Assembly: GCF_037975245.1 (NCBI RefSeq)
Contig: NC_092569.1
Location: 11,450,001 to 11,514,000, forward strand
Length of the DNA: 64,000 bases
Source of the DNA: Apostichopus japonicus
Lineage: Eukaryota > Echinodermata > Holothuroidea > Aspidochirotida > Stichopodidae
Reading direction: 5' to 3'
Below the pieces are notes generated by a model. That model ran no database searches. It had not been told where the DNA came from and worked only from the letters and a program-made list of their open reading frames with translations. This document shows positions 62,769 through 64,000 of the stretch, in pieces (the first letter of the stretch is position 1; each line of letters opens with the position of its first letter). The position numbers and the translations under genes are program-made.

Positions 62769-64000
62769 GTTAATACTATTTGGTATGCCACCTTATTCTC
62801 CATTTAAGTAGCAATGCATTCAAATTGAGAAAAAGCAAAACATAAATTATAAAATAACATCATCAATGTTACTGATAGCTAACTTTATTTGCATCTCCAT
62901 TACTTTTGAATTTTGAGTACTAGGTGAACTTTCGCAATTTAGTTTAATTCATTCCTCAAATACTTATACAATGAATTAATATAAGAAATGCAATACTAAA
63001 AACAAAATTTTGAGGACATATTTACAGCATAACCATCGTCACATGCTGAAGCTCTGATTGCTCGACATCAACTGTGAAATGTAACAGGGATACCAAGACC
63101 TTGATCAGCACTTTTGCACAAGGATAACTTGAAAATCACTTGAACAGTTTTCAGTGTAGAACAAGAAATCCTCTCTTGAAAAACTTGATCAACGCCTCTC
63201 TCCCAATAACCTTTGTTACGACAAAATTCAGCCCTGTGTCAGTAGCTTCTTTTCTTTAACTTTAGGTATGCTGTATTAGCCGCAAATATGCTAGATATTC
63301 AAATGTGGTCACCTTTAGTCAGAATTTTTAAACTGTTTTTATTACAACCTTTGAGGAAATTTTCCCATTCAGCCATCTTGTGTGTTCCTTAAATATGTCT
63401 GAGACTAATTGGAGAGTAAAGACCTCCAGGAGGGTACTTTTTGAAAACTTCTTGCCATTATAGCGTGCTATAATTTGGGGCCTATACTGACTACCATTAA
63501 ACTAGATAGGAAGGTCTTAGAAGATCTATGTCCACATTGTTGTTGATTAGGATGACCTAATACCAAATTTATTGTTTTAATCTAATTATTTACTTATTGG
63601 TAATTTATTCATATTTTTATTTGAATTACAATTATATTTTACCACTTTGCACAGCCAAACCGAACATCTGCAGGACAATAATTAGGCTTCCAAAAATACC
63701 ATTAACGTTTTAGTCATAAGCTCATCCTTGGACCTCACATACTTGTGCAAATCATTTTAACTCCAATAGAAAGTGGTAAGTTAAAGCTTATTATCATAAC
63801 AAGAAAGATTAATTTGAAAAGATTTTGAGCAAACAGTTAAGTAGTTAAAGAATAGACCAAAGTGTCCTTGAACATGAACTTTCTGAAATTCTGAATGACC
63901 ATAATTATGATCACGTTTTGCATTCATTAATATGTCCGTCCCAGGACTCAGGAAGAAGCGTTTCAAAACAATTAACTAAACTGAACCCTAAATGACCTAT
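62769..64000. other. Intron 2 of FREP-3, non-coding
   Basis: Colinear with 2712-3927, with a few per cent differences and small gaps; no gene or element seen. Confidence 0.6.

Larger units (their letters stand above)
60844..64000 (+). repeat. Long duplication, right copy (partner 1-3927)
   Basis: Colinear with the window start: exon 2 end, TA array, RT relic, 77-bp minisatellite and unique intron. About 600 bp corresponding to 480-1078 is absent (junction TTTGGGTTTTTTGGGGGAATGAGC at about 61226-61245). Confidence 0.85.

Overview
Kind of organism. This is nuclear DNA of an animal. It is AT-rich and full of introns, simple repeats and decayed transposons, with GT...AG exons of a fibrinogen-related (FReD) lectin family. 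There is no bacterial-type gene organisation. FReD plus EGF-like architecture and this mix of CR1/L2-like retrotransposons, Penelope-like and hAT elements suggest a marine invertebrate deuterostome. An echinoderm is my best guess, possibly a sea cucumber, but I cannot prove it from the sequence.

Layout. (1) 1-14226, + strand: a secreted FReD gene (FREP-1). It enters the window in the middle of its second exon. After an 8 kb intron come a Ser/Thr-rich stalk exon with five 78-bp repeats, an EGF-like + FReD exon and two further FReD exons ending in a stop. (2) 8.5-28.2 kb (copy A) and 29.6-38.2 kb (copy B) are two copies of one block. Copy B carries a dead FReD gene (FREP-2). Copy A has later gained a hAT element (8847-11115), two non-LTR retrotransposons (about 16.6-19.4 and 21.8-25.9 kb) and a 1.7 kb block. 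Copy B has gained a hairpin element, a large nested inverted repeat and a third retrotransposon end. Each copy serves as the empty site for insertions in the other. (3) 38.2-49.5 kb: transposon-dominated, with a minus-strand non-LTR element (about 40.9-44.6 kb) whose PHD finger, zinc knuckles and endonuclease share one reading frame. (4) 49558-49816, minus strand: an isolated, frame-damaged FReD exon. (5) 54599-56289: an uninterrupted 1.69 kb (GATA)n array. (6) 59971-60868, + strand: signal-peptide exon and second exon of another FReD-family gene (FREP-3). From 60844 the window repeats its own beginning (1-3927), so the locus is a tandem array with genes about 60 kb apart.

How it works together. 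The only apparently functional host genes are FREP-1 (3' part seen) and FREP-3 (5' part seen). Both look like secreted pattern-recognition lectins with a variable stalk. FREP-2 and the minus-strand exon are relics, so the locus shows birth and death of lectin genes, with simple-repeat change and transposon insertion as the main sources of change. All splice sites, homologies and domain calls were read by eye. No database search was run.
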